A stretch of 64,000 bases of DNA. Origin: Alteromonadaceae bacterium (GTDB lineage: Bacteria > Pseudomonadota > Gammaproteobacteria > Enterobacterales > Alteromonadaceae). Every line of letters begins with the position of its first letter. Within the stretch, counting starts at the first letter, position 1. A model generated the notes under the pieces. The model did not search any database and had not been told where the DNA came from. It worked only from the letters and a program-made list of their open reading frames with translations. The stretch covers positions 1-64,000 of the forward strand of contig JABXHM010000016.1 of the NCBI GenBank assembly GCA_013373625.1. Reading direction: 5' to 3'. Of this stretch, positions 45,197 through 54,744 are shown one piece after another. The position numbers and the translations under genes were made by a program.

Positions 45197-47272
45197 CTAA
45201 AAGTGGTAACGCACTGTTACGCCGGTTTGACGGCCATCACCTAGCTGATAATAAGGCTCATCAAACTCATAAAAATCGCGAGGATCGTTGCTAAAGCCAC
45301 CGAAGCCGCGCGTATAATGGGTGCGGTCAAATGCATTATTCACCCATAAAGTGGCTTCCCACGTCAGTTGCTGCCAACTTAACTGGCTATGCACCAGTAC
45401 CCGGGACGGCGCAGTTACATCGTGACCATCGGAAAAGCGGTAGCTGTCGACATAGTCCACTTCAATATTCCAGCGCAAGTTGTCTGTAATAGAAAACTGG
45501 CTGAGCATATTCGCAGTATATTTAGGTGCCTGTGCCTGTTGTTGCTCTTTCACTTCGTTGCCATCGGCCTGCACATATCCTTCAAAATACGCATCCAGAT
45601 AACCCACTGAAAGATCGACTGACCAGTCATCTGCTAACTGCAGGTTCACTTCGGCCTCAACGCCCTGGTTGGTGCCGAGATCAGCATTAGCGATAATATC
45701 AATAAACTCAGCGGAGCCGTCATCGCGGTATTGCAATTCATAATCACTGACTTGCGTGTCTTCCCGCTTCATCACAAAGGCCGCAAACCGCGCCGTTACA
45801 TTATCAGCAAGGCGACCTTTTAGCCCCACTTCATAATTCCAGTTGTATTCTTCGTCGTAAAAACGATTGGCTTCAGTGACATTTTGATCCGGATTAATGC
45901 CGGCGCCTTTAAAGCCTCGTGAGATACTGCCATACAGCACCTGAGCACCAAGCTGATAGCTCAGCGCAAACTTTCCACCCAACATGGTTGAGTCGTTAGC
46001 GCGGCTGAGTCCGGCATTGTCGGCATAAGAAAAATCGTAATTTTCCAGTCTTAACGATAAGGTCGCCGAGAGTTTATCACTGAGTATACTGTCGAGCTCA
46101 CCATACAACGCTTTAGTAATGGGTTTGAACTGGCTTATAAAATCGCCGTCGTTATAGGTATATTCCCGCAATAAATCTTCTTCGTTGTTTTTGATCCGGG
46201 CCCCGATCAGCCAGGATGTTGTATCGTCAAACAGTCTCAGACTGTCATCACTGACAAAACGCACTTCAACGGTGTTGGTGTCGACCTCACGAAAGTAGTG
46301 ATCAGTGGAGGTATAACCCCATGGATGAAACCCTGTGTAGGTCCAGTCTTCATCGAACCCGTAAGCGATATTGTTACTGGCGTGGGTAAAAATGAAATGC
46401 ATATCGCCGCTGGCCAGTTGCGTGAGCAGGTTTGCACTAAGCGCATGGGTTTGCTGGCGGTCAAAGCCCGGCTCATCGGATAGCGTTTCCCAGGTGTTAT
46501 CCAGTGAAAACGCATCAAAGCCATTGTCGATATCATACCAGCGATAATTAAGCGTTAAGGTAACATCGTCGCTGTACTGATATTTAGCCGCCAGCTTCGC
46601 TGCGGTTTCGTCAAGGTTGTTGGTATCATCACGGTTTAAAAACGTGTTGTTGACAAAGCCATCACTGCGGTTGTGCAACAAAGCGCCACGAATATCGAGA
46701 TTATCAGAAACTGCAATGCTCTTGCCCAGCTCCAGGCGGTAACTATTTTGCGTAGCCATGCTAAACAAACCGTAATCCGCTTGCTCAGCATCAGCAGCTG
46801 TTGACTTAATTAACACTGCACCGGCTAGTGCACCGGTGCCAAACACGGTTGCCTGCGGCCCCCGGAATACTTCTACCTGTTGAGTATCGAATAACACCGC
46901 TGATGCGCCCAACCCGGTAAAGTCAAAATCATCCACCATGATGCTCACGGATGGGTTAATGGGCTCAGCATACTGGCTACGCTCACCGATACCACGAATT
47001 TGTATAAATCGACCGCGCGAGGCGCCGCTGGCAAAGTTAACATTGGGGGCAACCCTTAATAACGAGTCGATGTGTACAGCCTGACGACTTTGAATGCGGC
47101 TATCGTCGATAATTGAAGCACTGGCGCTCAGCTGGTCCAGAGTGCGCTGGTAAAAATCACCATAAACCGTGACTTTTTCAATACTTTCTTCAGCGTCATC
47201 ATTTTGCTGAGCAGCGAGATTTAAAGAGACGCTAAGTAGCGAGAGTGATAATAGCTTTGTGTGTAATTTCAT
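45197..47272 (-). CDS. TonB-dependent receptor, probable thiamine (Omr1-like)
   Basis: The 691-residue outer-membrane receptor has a signal peptide ending LAA|QQ. A plug domain (about 30-150) has VDSLLRVAPNVN-like and GVGERSQ-like elements, with FRGPQATVFGTGALAG as the family signature. A 22-strand barrel ends in RYHF, the BAM signal. It is first in an operon under a TPP riboswitch with a binding protein, PnuT and a kinase, so thiamine or a precursor is the likely cargo. ATG 47272 is used. Its ribosome-binding site AAGAGA overlaps the sequestering helix of the riboswitch. A TTG at 47290 is the alternative. Confidence 0.92.
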   Translation of the reverse strand: MKLHTKLLSLSLLSVSLNLAAQQNDDAEESIEKVTVYGDFYQRTLDQLSASASIIDDSRIQSRQAVHIDSLLRVAPNVNFASGASRGRFIQIRGIGERSQYAEPINPSVSIMVDDFDFTGLGASAVLFDTQQVEVFRGPQATVFGTGALAGAVLIKSTAADAEQADYGLFSMATQNSYRLELGKSIAVSDNLDIRGALLHNRSDGFVNNTFLNRDDTNNLDETAAKLAAKYQYSDDVTLTLNYRWYDIDNGFDAFSLDNTWETLSDEPGFDRQQTHALSANLLTQLASGDMHFIFTHASNNIAYGFDEDWTYTGFHPWGYTSTDHYFREVDTNTVEVRFVSDDSLRLFDDTTSWLIGARIKNNEEDLLREYTYNDGDFISQFKPITKALYGELDSILSDKLSATLSLRLENYDFSYADNAGLSRANDSTMLGGKFALSYQLGAQVLYGSISRGFKGAGINPDQNVTEANRFYDEEYNWNYEVGLKGRLADNVTARFAAFVMKREDTQVSDYELQYRDDGSAEFIDIIANADLGTNQGVEAEVNLQLADDWSVDLSVGYLDAYFEGYVQADGNEVKEQQQAQAPKYTANMLSQFSITDNLRWNIEVDYVDSYRFSDGHDVTAPSRVLVHSQLSWQQLTWEATLWVNNAFDRTHYTRGFGGFSNDPRDFYEFDEPYYQLGDGRQTGVTVRYHF

Positions 47273-47275
47273 ACT

Positions 47276-47307
47276 GGATCTCTTGTGCAATGATGTCCAA
47301 AAGATCC
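47276..47307 (-). promoter_or_regulatory. Predicted riboswitch expression platform hiding the ribosome-binding site
   Basis: On the minus strand, GGATCTTTT (47307-47299) can pair with AAGAGATCC (47284-47276), which contains the Shine-Dalgarno AAGAGA just before ATG 47272. The adjoining CCGGATC can instead pair with GATCCGG of the aptamer (47370-47364). The two pairings exclude each other, as in a translational switch. Confidence 0.65.
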
Positions 47308-47343
47308 GGCTTTTAACGGCAGGTGATAAGTTCTGATGATAAC

Positions 47344-47424
47344 CATCCCTACGCCGGTATTATCCGGATCAGGTTGAAGGGTTCCCATATGTTGGATCTC
47401 AGCCGTTTCCGGCACCCCTTGGTA
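47344..47424 (-). promoter_or_regulatory. TPP riboswitch (thi-box)
   Basis: The minus strand carries the conserved thi-box parts in order: GGGGTGCC, GGCTGAGATC, ACCCTTCAACCTGATCCGG, and TAATACCGGCGTAGGGA. The core CTGAGA and ACCTGATC with the final CGTAGGGA are diagnostic. It lies 72 bases before the receptor start and should turn the operon off when thiamine diphosphate is plentiful. Upstream, CTTGGTA/TACCAAG at about 47419-47457 forms an extra 5' hairpin. Confidence 0.95.
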
Positions 47425-47517
47425 AACGCATTAAGCATGCGAGGTGGAGTCTACCAAGACTTATCCTAATTGCAACTGCATTAGAAGATGCTGACCAACA
47501 AAGAGCAGAAATGAAAA

Positions 47518-47600
47518 TGCCCACCAAAACTAGGTGGGCACTGCTTTGCGCTCCCGGATTAAGAGCGTTTTTCCGACTGGTGGTGACGACACCAGTTTTT
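47518..47600. other. Three-hairpin element between divergent genes
   Basis: In 83 bases there are three perfect hairpins: TGCCCACC/GGTGGGCA (47518-47540), CGCTC/GAGCG (47549-47567) followed by TTTTT, and ACTGGTG/CACCAGT (47576-47596) followed by TTTTA. The last two suit plus-strand termination, and the first, with TTTT on the minus strand, suits minus-strand termination. This suggests a small RNA or paired terminators, though genes on both sides point away. Confidence 0.5.
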
Positions 47601-47817
47601 ATGCTAATGGCCGGAGACAACTAACGTCAAAGCGGTTGGAGCGTTAATCCCAGCCATCACCATGTCTTTTAGCATCAAGAAGCATAAAGCTTTGTATTGG
47701 CCGCGGGTAGGACACATTTGGTAGAACTATATGACAATTTTGTCTACCAATGCTTAACAGTTGAGTAAATTTAAGTATGATGGAATTAACACAGGACTTG
47801 GATACAAACATTTAGTT

Positions 47818-49581
47818 ATGTCAGTAACTTACACCGGAACGTTCTGGTCAGGAGTGAGTCGCGCACTACTTTCATTGCGTCGCGATAAAAATTTACCTAC
47901 GCCAACAGAGCCGGATACGCTCCAGGTGCTAAGCCAAATTGAGTCCGGTGATTACCCGGTTGAGCAACTCAATGAAATACTGAGTGAGCTTTTTGTTTGT
48001 GAGGCCCCCGAGCTGATTGGGCGGTCAATTCTGGGGTATTTTGACTTCACCAGAATGGGCACTATCCACTGCTATTTATCTATGGCCAAAGACATAAACG
48101 CAGCACTCGATGCGTTAACCCTGTTTAGCAGCCCCTTATTTGAAGCAACAGAAACCATTAATGTAGAACAAAGCGATACAACAGTAAAACTTATCTTAAA
48201 AGCACAATACCTGGCCGAAATGGAATTACCAATAGTTGCTTTTTTGCTCGCTTTATTCAGACATCTTGCCGGGCGCGAATTTGACTTTATGCGCATCGAA
48301 AACAAATATGAACATCAGTGTTGGCCCTTAGCACCGGTGACTAACGCTACACTCGCAAGTCACCCACACGCGCTGGTAGTTACGTTCGCATCCCAATGGC
48401 TCAAACGTCCCTCGTACTATTTCAGCCCCAAGTTACAAAATATTCTGGTCAAAAACCTTCATCAACACTCACAATCAAGTTTTAAATATGACTTGCTGCA
48501 GGTGTTTCGGCAATTTCCAGCCCCGGCTAAAATTCGAGCTGAAGCAGTGGCCAACGCCATGGGCTTAACTGAGTCGGTATTCAGACGTAAGCTTCGTGAC
48601 GAAAAACTCTCGTTTAGTGCATTGCTAAAATCACATATCCATGAACAGAGCGTCAGCCAGCTATTACGTGGCACCAAGGTTGATCAGTTGTCTGAACAAC
48701 TCGGCTTTTCAGATCGCCGTTCATTCGATCGCAGTTTTAAAGAGTTTACCGGCGTAAGTCCCGGTCAGCTGCGTCAGATAGGCAGTAGGTTACGCTTTCA
48801 ACGGGGTAACCAGGCATTAACCGAAATAACCGAGAATCTCCCTCCGCTGCCAGAAACCATAAGCGAAATCATTAATCTGTCAGAACAGCAGCTTGGTGTC
48901 GATAAACTGGTCACACTGATTTCAGCTGACCCGGTATTTCGCGCGCACATTATGGGTAAAGCCAGCCGTGCTTTGTACGGCAATATTCCAGGTTCACTGG
49001 AACAAGCTATCGGGCGCAACCTCGGTGTCAGCAACGTGAAGTATCTGGCCGTATTATTTGCCGCTCAGCAGTATCTCACCGTACAAAGCGTACATCCAAA
49101 CTTACCAAGTCTGATTGATGCAATGTTGTTAAGCCACGCATTGTTCGACCGCGCTTTTGCCAGTGATTACAGCGAAGAAGATAAGGCGCTAATTGCCCAA
49201 CTTTTATTATTTGGGCCACTGGCATTACTATTAATTTTTCACACAGAACATCTCGATGCCGCCGACTTTTTAGCAACCTGGCAGCAAAGTGAATCTTTTA
49301 CTGATTTTATTCATTGCCTGACCAATGAATACAACCTTTGTCTGTATGGAGCATCTACCCTGATGTTGATCAAATGGGGGTTTACATCCGATGTAAACCA
49401 GTCACTGTGGCGACTTTGCCAGGACAGGGAATCAAAAGTCAGCCAGCGTATTAAACACTGTCATAACCTGGCCTTTAATCAACTTTGTTTCAACCAGCGC
49501 AACGAAGACACCGAAATTGACCAGTCTTTATTTAGCGCCCAGCAAACAGACACAGCACAGGAAATATTAAACAACTGGTGA
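47818..49581 (+). CDS. AraC-type regulator fused to an HDOD domain
   Basis: This 587-residue protein has three parts: an N-terminal domain like that of OruR/ArgR-type AraC regulators (about 5-190), an AraC helix-turn-helix pair (about 235-320, with MGLTESVFRRKLRDE and QLGFSDRRSFDRSFKEFTG), and a C-terminal HDOD domain (from about 330, with PPLPETISEIINLSEQQLG and LISADPVFRAHIMGKASRAL). HDOD domains are usually found in signalling proteins that control regulators or flagella, and do not carry HD catalytic residues. An AraC-HDOD fusion is unusual. ATG 47818 is preferred over a TTG at 47761, without a clear ribosome-binding site. The target is unknown. Confidence 0.85.
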   Translation: MSVTYTGTFWSGVSRALLSLRRDKNLPTPTEPDTLQVLSQIESGDYPVEQLNEILSELFVCEAPELIGRSILGYFDFTRMGTIHCYLSMAKDINAALDALTLFSSPLFEATETINVEQSDTTVKLILKAQYLAEMELPIVAFLLALFRHLAGREFDFMRIENKYEHQCWPLAPVTNATLASHPHALVVTFASQWLKRPSYYFSPKLQNILVKNLHQHSQSSFKYDLLQVFRQFPAPAKIRAEAVANAMGLTESVFRRKLRDEKLSFSALLKSHIHEQSVSQLLRGTKVDQLSEQLGFSDRRSFDRSFKEFTGVSPGQLRQIGSRLRFQRGNQALTEITENLPPLPETISEIINLSEQQLGVDKLVTLISADPVFRAHIMGKASRALYGNIPGSLEQAIGRNLGVSNVKYLAVLFAAQQYLTVQSVHPNLPSLIDAMLLSHALFDRAFASDYSEEDKALIAQLLLFGPLALLLIFHTEHLDAADFLATWQQSESFTDFIHCLTNEYNLCLYGASTLMLIKWGFTSDVNQSLWRLCQDRESKVSQRIKHCHNLAFNQLCFNQRNEDTEIDQSLFSAQQTDTAQEILNNW

Positions 49582-49992
49582 TGTAATACCGTTCTCGGCA
49601 AATGCCTGAGCAGTTTGTTCTGCTAAGGATTCCAGCGTCTTGCCATGGGCTACAGGCTGACGGCTATCAGGATCGAGCTTCACAAAAACAATATCATCGG
49701 CGACACAAATCGATTTTTTGGTCGCTTTGTTACGCACCAGGCAACTCACTGTAATGGACGTTTTACCAACCGCCTTGGTGGCCAGACCGAACTCTACAAT
49801 GTCCCCTTGCATGGCCGGTGATTCAAATGTAATTGCGCCAATATGTTTGGTCACCAGGCAATTCGTTTCCAACTGACAGATAGCATAAATAGCCGCTTCT
49901 TCATCTATCCATTGCAGCAATCGTCCGCCAAATAGCGAATGTGCGTAGTTTAAGTCATTTGGCATAACCAGCCTGCGGGTTAAAAATCTCAT
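49567..49992 (-). CDS. Acyl-CoA thioesterase, hotdog fold
   Basis: This 141-residue single-hotdog protein belongs to the YciA/BFIT-like acyl-CoA hydrolase group. The family phrases are MPNDLNYAHSLFGGRLLQWIDEEAA and CLVTKHIGAITFESPAMQGDIV. It would cut acyl-CoA to fatty acid and CoA in the cytoplasm. The chain-length preference is unknown. Its 3' end overlaps the convergent AraC-HDOD gene by 15 bases. Confidence 0.9.
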   Translation of the reverse strand: MRFLTRRLVMPNDLNYAHSLFGGRLLQWIDEEAAIYAICQLETNCLVTKHIGAITFESPAMQGDIVEFGLATKAVGKTSITVSCLVRNKATKKSICVADDIVFVKLDPDSRQPVAHGKTLESLAEQTAQAFAENGITSPVV

Positions 49993-50147
49993 TGTGCTTT
50001 TACGTTCCTACATTACCATTTAATCCAAAGTCCTATTTTATGAGAATTCCTGTTGTGATGCTCATTTGATTACACATTTTTGCTAAGCATTGGTACCTAC
50101 AGGCAAATTCGGTACACTATGAGCCTGTTTTCCGGGTCATTCTCATC

Positions 50148-52310
50148 GTGCACAACCACCAAAGCAATTTACAAGACTGGCTACATCAACGTCGGCAAGG
50201 TCAGTCTCATCGACAACTTTTAGTGGTTGCAGGCAGTCATGCTTACTGCCAGCAGATTATTAACTCGTTAGCTGAAGAGTTCCCCTCAAGCGTCACAACA
50301 ATACTTGGACGGGCATTATTAAACAACAACGAGACCCTCGAACTTAAACGCTACCGTGACCTTCTCGGCAGTGAATGTGAACTCGCTATTTATGACGGGT
50401 TTGATGCGCTACGTCCCAATGCTTTATTAGCGCTGCTGGGAACTGTAGTTAGCGGGGGATTGATGGTTTTATGCTGCCCACCGTTGTCTCAGTGGCCCAC
50501 GTATCAGGAGCAAACGACAGGTCACTACCTCAGTTTTGGCGAATCCTGCTTAGTGAGTCATCTTCGCGGTTACGTAGTAGCAGAATTTAAGCGCTGTAAA
50601 CGTGTCGCTTTATGTTGCGAAGGGGATACGCCCTATCTTCCCCTGGACAGCGTCGATGGTACAGCTCTGGAGCCTGACCTGCCCCCTTCCCCCTTTGCAA
50701 CCAGCGATCAACACAGGGTTTTCAATCATGTTGCCGGCGCCCTGAAAAATCTTCGGTACACACTCATTACTGCCCATCGGGGACGCGGTAAATCTACACT
50801 CATGGGAATGCTGGCAGGGCAATCATTGCTAAACAACAAGCCAGTGTTAATTACCAGCCGCCATGAGTCAGCAGCAGAAATGGTGTTTAAGGGGCTGGCA
50901 CTGATTTGTCCGGCAATTCAAAAAATAACACCACAGCAATATAGCTATAATGGTGTATTGTGCCGTTGGGTGCCCATTGATCACACCAGCCTGAAAAATC
51001 TGAGTGACCACCTGCTTATTATTGATGAAGCTGCAGCGTTACCAATACCGCAGTTAAAACAACTTTGTGGCGCTGCATCAAGCGTCTTGTTGAGCACCAC
51101 AATGCTCGGCTATGAAGGTTCAGGCCGGGGGTTCATTACCCGCTTTTTGCCATGGTTAAATAAGCAAAATGCCCTTCTTAACCACTATACACTGCATTCA
51201 CCGGTACGCTGGTTTGATGATGATCCCCTCGAACAATTTTGGCATAGCGCTTTTGCCCTCAACACAACCTACATGCCGTTAATCGAGATTAATCAAGCGC
51301 CATCCCCCATAGCTAACAGCCAGGTCACTATTACGAGTATTGATAAGCGTACACTGATAGACACTTACGGAGAACAAATTTTGGGTTTGTTGATGCAAGC
51401 TCATTACCAAACTACGGCAGATGAGCTGATTAGGTTAACTGACAGTCCCAATCAGCATACCCTTATCGCGAGTTATAAAGAAAAAATAATTGGCGTGTTG
51501 AATTATCAGTTGGAAGGTGGTGATTCTCTTCGACCGGTTGCCAATGAGATAGCTTCAGGAAGCCGACGGGTTAATGGTCATCTGTCAGCACAGGCACTGG
51601 CATTGCTTGTTGCTGATCCGCATTTCGCAATATTAAACTACTGGCGAATTAACCGCATTGCAATAATACCGGAGTACCGGCGTCAGGGTATTGGCAGCCA
51701 ACTAATTGCAACACTTCAAAACAAAGCAGTGGAAGCTGGCATTGATGGCATCACCACATCATTTGGCAACACTGAAATGCTTACTTCATTCTGGCAGCAA
51801 CAACAGTTTCAACCAGTAAAACCAGGGTTGAAAAAAGACGCATCCAGCGGTGAATATAGCTTGCTAATGTTAAGGGCTATTTCTGAAAATATAACTGACT
51901 TTTCACAGCTAATTCGCTATCGGTTTCATCAGGAATTAGCGTTGCATCCGGCCAACAATGCATTTCGTGCTTGCGATAATGCGTCAGTGACTGATACCCC
52001 TTCGACTTTAGCCTGTAATGTCAGAATCCTCGACGCTCTCATACAAAAACATCGCAGCATTCAACACAGTAAATCTGCTATCGCATGGCTACTCCGGGTC
52101 GTAAAGGCACAACCTTTAGCGCCAGGCTTGCAATATCACATAGACATACTTAACGACTATATGACTACGCTGGACAATCCCGAAGATTTTCTTGGCCACT
52201 ATAAGCTGACAGGAAAACGTGCTGCTGAAGCATTTGTGCTGGAACAACTTAGTAGTATTTACCGCGATAAGCATATAGTTGCTGTACTGGCGGGTAAAAA
52301 TACAAATTAG
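50148..52310 (+). CDS. tmcA: tRNA(Met) cytidine acetyltransferase
   Basis: TmcA makes N4-acetylcytidine at the wobble position of elongator tRNA-Met, using acetyl-CoA and ATP. The 720-residue protein has an N-terminal TmcA domain, a helicase-like ATPase with Walker A at about 209-218 (AHRGRGKSTL) and DEAA box (IIDEAAALP). A GNAT module follows with the loop IPEYRRQGIGSQLIATL at about 505-520. A C-terminal tRNA-binding domain completes it. GTG 50148 is the likely start. Confidence 0.93.
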   Translation: MHNHQSNLQDWLHQRRQGQSHRQLLVVAGSHAYCQQIINSLAEEFPSSVTTILGRALLNNNETLELKRYRDLLGSECELAIYDGFDALRPNALLALLGTVVSGGLMVLCCPPLSQWPTYQEQTTGHYLSFGESCLVSHLRGYVVAEFKRCKRVALCCEGDTPYLPLDSVDGTALEPDLPPSPFATSDQHRVFNHVAGALKNLRYTLITAHRGRGKSTLMGMLAGQSLLNNKPVLITSRHESAAEMVFKGLALICPAIQKITPQQYSYNGVLCRWVPIDHTSLKNLSDHLLIIDEAAALPIPQLKQLCGAASSVLLSTTMLGYEGSGRGFITRFLPWLNKQNALLNHYTLHSPVRWFDDDPLEQFWHSAFALNTTYMPLIEINQAPSPIANSQVTITSIDKRTLIDTYGEQILGLLMQAHYQTTADELIRLTDSPNQHTLIASYKEKIIGVLNYQLEGGDSLRPVANEIASGSRRVNGHLSAQALALLVADPHFAILNYWRINRIAIIPEYRRQGIGSQLIATLQNKAVEAGIDGITTSFGNTEMLTSFWQQQQFQPVKPGLKKDASSGEYSLLMLRAISENITDFSQLIRYRFHQELALHPANNAFRACDNASVTDTPSTLACNVRILDALIQKHRSIQHSKSAIAWLLRVVKAQPLAPGLQYHIDILNDYMTTLDNPEDFLGHYKLTGKRAAEAFVLEQLSSIYRDKHIVAVLAGKNTN

Positions 52311-52388
52311 TTTACTAACGTATAACTGATTTATAAATCGCCGTTAGCAGGCTGAAATCAATGTAAAAAGACTTACCAACAGACATAA

Positions 52389-52412
52389 AAAAAGCGCCGT
52401 TAGGCGCTTTTT
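52389..52412. terminator. Bidirectional terminator, tmcA / TPR gene
   Basis: AAAAAGCGCC and GGCGCTTTTT flank a 4-base loop between convergent genes. Both strands end in a T run. Confidence 0.93.
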
Positions 52413-52429
52413 ATCTCGTAACATTAATA

Positions 52430-53719
52430 TTAGATATTAATACCACGGTTTTTAGCTTTTTGCTTGATGTAAGGTTCCCAGGCGTTTGCGTTACGTCGCA
52501 AGGTCCGGTCCTTCTTAGCTTCCTGAATATGCATGTACGCTTGTTTAAAGTCGCCAGCATAAAAGTTAGCTTCCATCAGGCTGAAGTGAACCTTAGCAGG
52601 ATCTTCAACTCCGCGGTCCAGCGCGTTTTTCAACGCGGTAATCGCACCTTTATAATCTTCTGCTACTAAAAGCAAAACACCTTGCTTGCGATAATACTCT
52701 GGATCCGATGACATTTTAGCAGCCATCTCATAGTACTTAGCCGCTTTCTCATGCTCCAATGCCTGGTGATAGCTATTCGCAACAGAGGCTAAGTTATCAG
52801 CATTACGCTCAACCTTACCGTTTTTAATATTTTCAGCCATAAATTCAGCTGACTTAAACGGCATATCATTGGTTGCATAAAGCTGAGACAGCATTTTAAG
52901 CAGATTAGGCTTATCAACAAAACCGTTGTTATAGGCAATCTCTAATGTCGACAAAGACTTCTTATAGTCCTCAACCATCAAATAGAATTGGCCTAACTGA
53001 ACCCACCACTTACCCTCTTCTGGGAACGTATTAACAATGTCTTCTGCAACCGAAATGGTTTCAGGATACATTTTACGCTCGTAGTAAGCAGACAGCTTTA
53101 ACACGTAAGCGTTTTTGTTAGGTTCTTCATACAACGCGATTGCTTGATCAGCCGGCGCAATAACCGACTCATAGTCCTTCAGTTCATAATACGCATTCGA
53201 CATACGTAAATACACTTCAGGTTCTTCTTTACAGGTGAAGTCAAGCCAGGACTGATAGTACTCGATGGCTTGCTTGTATTCTTGTTCCTGCAAACTCAGA
53301 TCAGCAACCAGCTTCAACGTTTGTGAATGCTCAAGGTCATTAAGTACCTTAGGTTCAACCGATGACTTCAAAAGTTTCAGCGCTTCACCGCCTTTACCTT
53401 CCTTAGTCGCCAACATATTACCTAACAAGCGATTAACGTAAGCTTTGTCGAAGTCTTCACTAGGCTCAATATCACGAAGCATCTGAATTGCGTCGTCTAT
53501 TAAATCTTCTCCGTAAGCCTCGTAAGCGCTTTGTACCTTTTTACCTACCCGCTGACCAACCAGATTAGTTTTGCCTTTTTCGTATCCCGGGCAAACAACC
53601 GGTCCAGACGGTTTAGCGGCCTTGCCACCTTCCTGCGCGAACGCAGGGGCAGCAATCGCAGAGCTTAAAGTCAATGCTGCAACTACTAATGACTTTTTAA
53701 ACATTTTGGATTTCAACAT
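52430..53719 (-). CDS. TPR protein of the TonB2 system
   Basis: The 429-residue periplasmic protein has a signal peptide ending AFA|QE and about nine tetratricopeptide repeats (about 60-410; for example QEYKQAIEYYQSWLDF and YELKDYESVIAPADQAI). Such a TPR protein ends the TonB2 operon in vibrios and relatives and may help the transducer meet its receptors. I chose ATG 53719 because GGAG stands eight bases away. An ATG at 53725 overlaps the tonB stop but is too close to that site. Confidence 0.88.
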   Translation of the reverse strand: MLKSKMFKKSLVVAALTLSSAIAAPAFAQEGGKAAKPSGPVVCPGYEKGKTNLVGQRVGKKVQSAYEAYGEDLIDDAIQMLRDIEPSEDFDKAYVNRLLGNMLATKEGKGGEALKLLKSSVEPKVLNDLEHSQTLKLVADLSLQEQEYKQAIEYYQSWLDFTCKEEPEVYLRMSNAYYELKDYESVIAPADQAIALYEEPNKNAYVLKLSAYYERKMYPETISVAEDIVNTFPEEGKWWVQLGQFYLMVEDYKKSLSTLEIAYNNGFVDKPNLLKMLSQLYATNDMPFKSAEFMAENIKNGKVERNADNLASVANSYHQALEHEKAAKYYEMAAKMSSDPEYYRKQGVLLLVAEDYKGAITALKNALDRGVEDPAKVHFSLMEANFYAGDFKQAYMHIQEAKKDRTLRRNANAWEPYIKQKAKNRGINI

Positions 53720-53721
53720 AA

Positions 53722-54333
53722 TCATTGCTCCAGTTTAAAGTCTAGTTGAACAAACATATTAAACTGCTTAACCGGCTTACCGTCAACGATCTTAGGCTTG
53801 TACTTCCACTTAGCCAAAGCCCGGCGAGCCTCACGGTCAAATATACGCTTCGGATCTGCATCGATAACATCGATATCGTCAACCGAGCCGTCTTCCATGA
53901 TCGTAAACTGCAGTTTTACCCAGCCTTCTTTACCATCGCGGGCAGCCTGAGGTGGATATTTAGGGTTGATACGGACGATAGGTGTAGCTTCACCATCTGA
54001 TTGCATCGCACCTACACCACCGATGTTTACACCTACACCACCGGTATCCACACCTGGAATATCCAGGCTGAAACCATCGGCATCAGGTTCCGCATCTTCC
54101 GGCTCAACAGGCTCCATTTTTGGCGGCTGTTGTGGTGGAGGCGGCGGAGGTGGCGGAACACGTGTCCGTGTCTGTACATCCTCTTCTGGTGGCTGCATAA
54201 CCACATCAATTATCGGCGCATCAGGTATTTCGTCTACCGGTCGCGCTGAGTTCTCAATAAGCTTAGCCATTACTACGAATAGACCGAAAGCAATAGCAGC
54301 GCCTAATAATATAGAAGCGATAAATCGTACCAT
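53722..54333 (-). CDS. tonB: TonB family energy transducer (TonB2 type)
   Basis: The 203-residue protein has one N-terminal membrane anchor (about 5-25), a proline-rich stretch ([14 protein letters not shown]) and a C-terminal TonB fold (about 115-203) with [21 protein letters not shown]. It transmits proton-motive force from ExbBD to outer-membrane receptors. The proline region is short, as in TonB2 proteins, which span less periplasm. GAGGAA precedes the ATG. It ends four bases before the TPR start. Confidence 0.94.
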   Translation of the reverse strand: MVRFIASILLGAAIAFGLFVVMAKLIENSARPVDEIPDAPIIDVVMQPPEEDVQTRTRVPPPPPPPPQQPPKMEPVEPEDAEPDADGFSLDIPGVDTGGVGVNIGGVGAMQSDGEATPIVRINPKYPPQAARDGKEGWVKLQFTIMEDGSVDDIDVIDADPKRIFDREARRALAKWKYKPKIVDGKPVKQFNMFVQLDFKLEQ

Positions 54334-54334
54334 T

Positions 54335-54733
54335 TTAGTTCCTCGCTGCTACCGCTATACGGTCAATGCCTGCAGCTTTAACCTGGTCCATGACTTCAAC
54401 AACCACCCCATGCTTGGCCTTAACATCAGCCTGAATAAACACATAATCGGTAGGTTGCTCCGTTAATAATCGCTCTAGATTAGCCCTGACACTGTCTACT
54501 GACACCTCACGTTTATCTAACCAAACATCACCATCTTCTGTTACAGCAATGAAAATGTTGGCATTTTTGTGTAGAAACGCTCGGCTCGCATCGGGCTTGT
54601 TAACATCTATACCCGCTTCTTTTACGAAAACGGTTGTCACGATAAAGAAGATCAGCATGATAAACACGATGTCCAACATGGGCGTCATGTCAATCGCTGC
54701 ATCTTCCTCTTCGGTTCTGACTTTTCGAGCCAT
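54335..54733 (-). CDS. exbD: Biopolymer transporter ExbD
   Basis: The 132-residue protein has one membrane helix (about 17-37) with the conserved essential aspartate in [17 protein letters not shown] and a periplasmic C-terminal domain. It forms the proton channel with ExbB. It lies one base from tonB and 11 bases behind exbB. Confidence 0.96.
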   Translation of the reverse strand: MARKVRTEEEDAAIDMTPMLDIVFIMLIFFIVTTVFVKEAGIDVNKPDASRAFLHKNANIFIAVTEDGDVWLDKREVSVDSVRANLERLLTEQPTDYVFIQADVKAKHGVVVEVMDQVKAAGIDRIAVAARN

Positions 54734-54744
54734 AATCTCTCTCT

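Noticed and set aside
47399..47620. 73-residue minus-strand frame
   Set aside because: It overlaps the TPP riboswitch and the three-hairpin element, and has no protein-like features.
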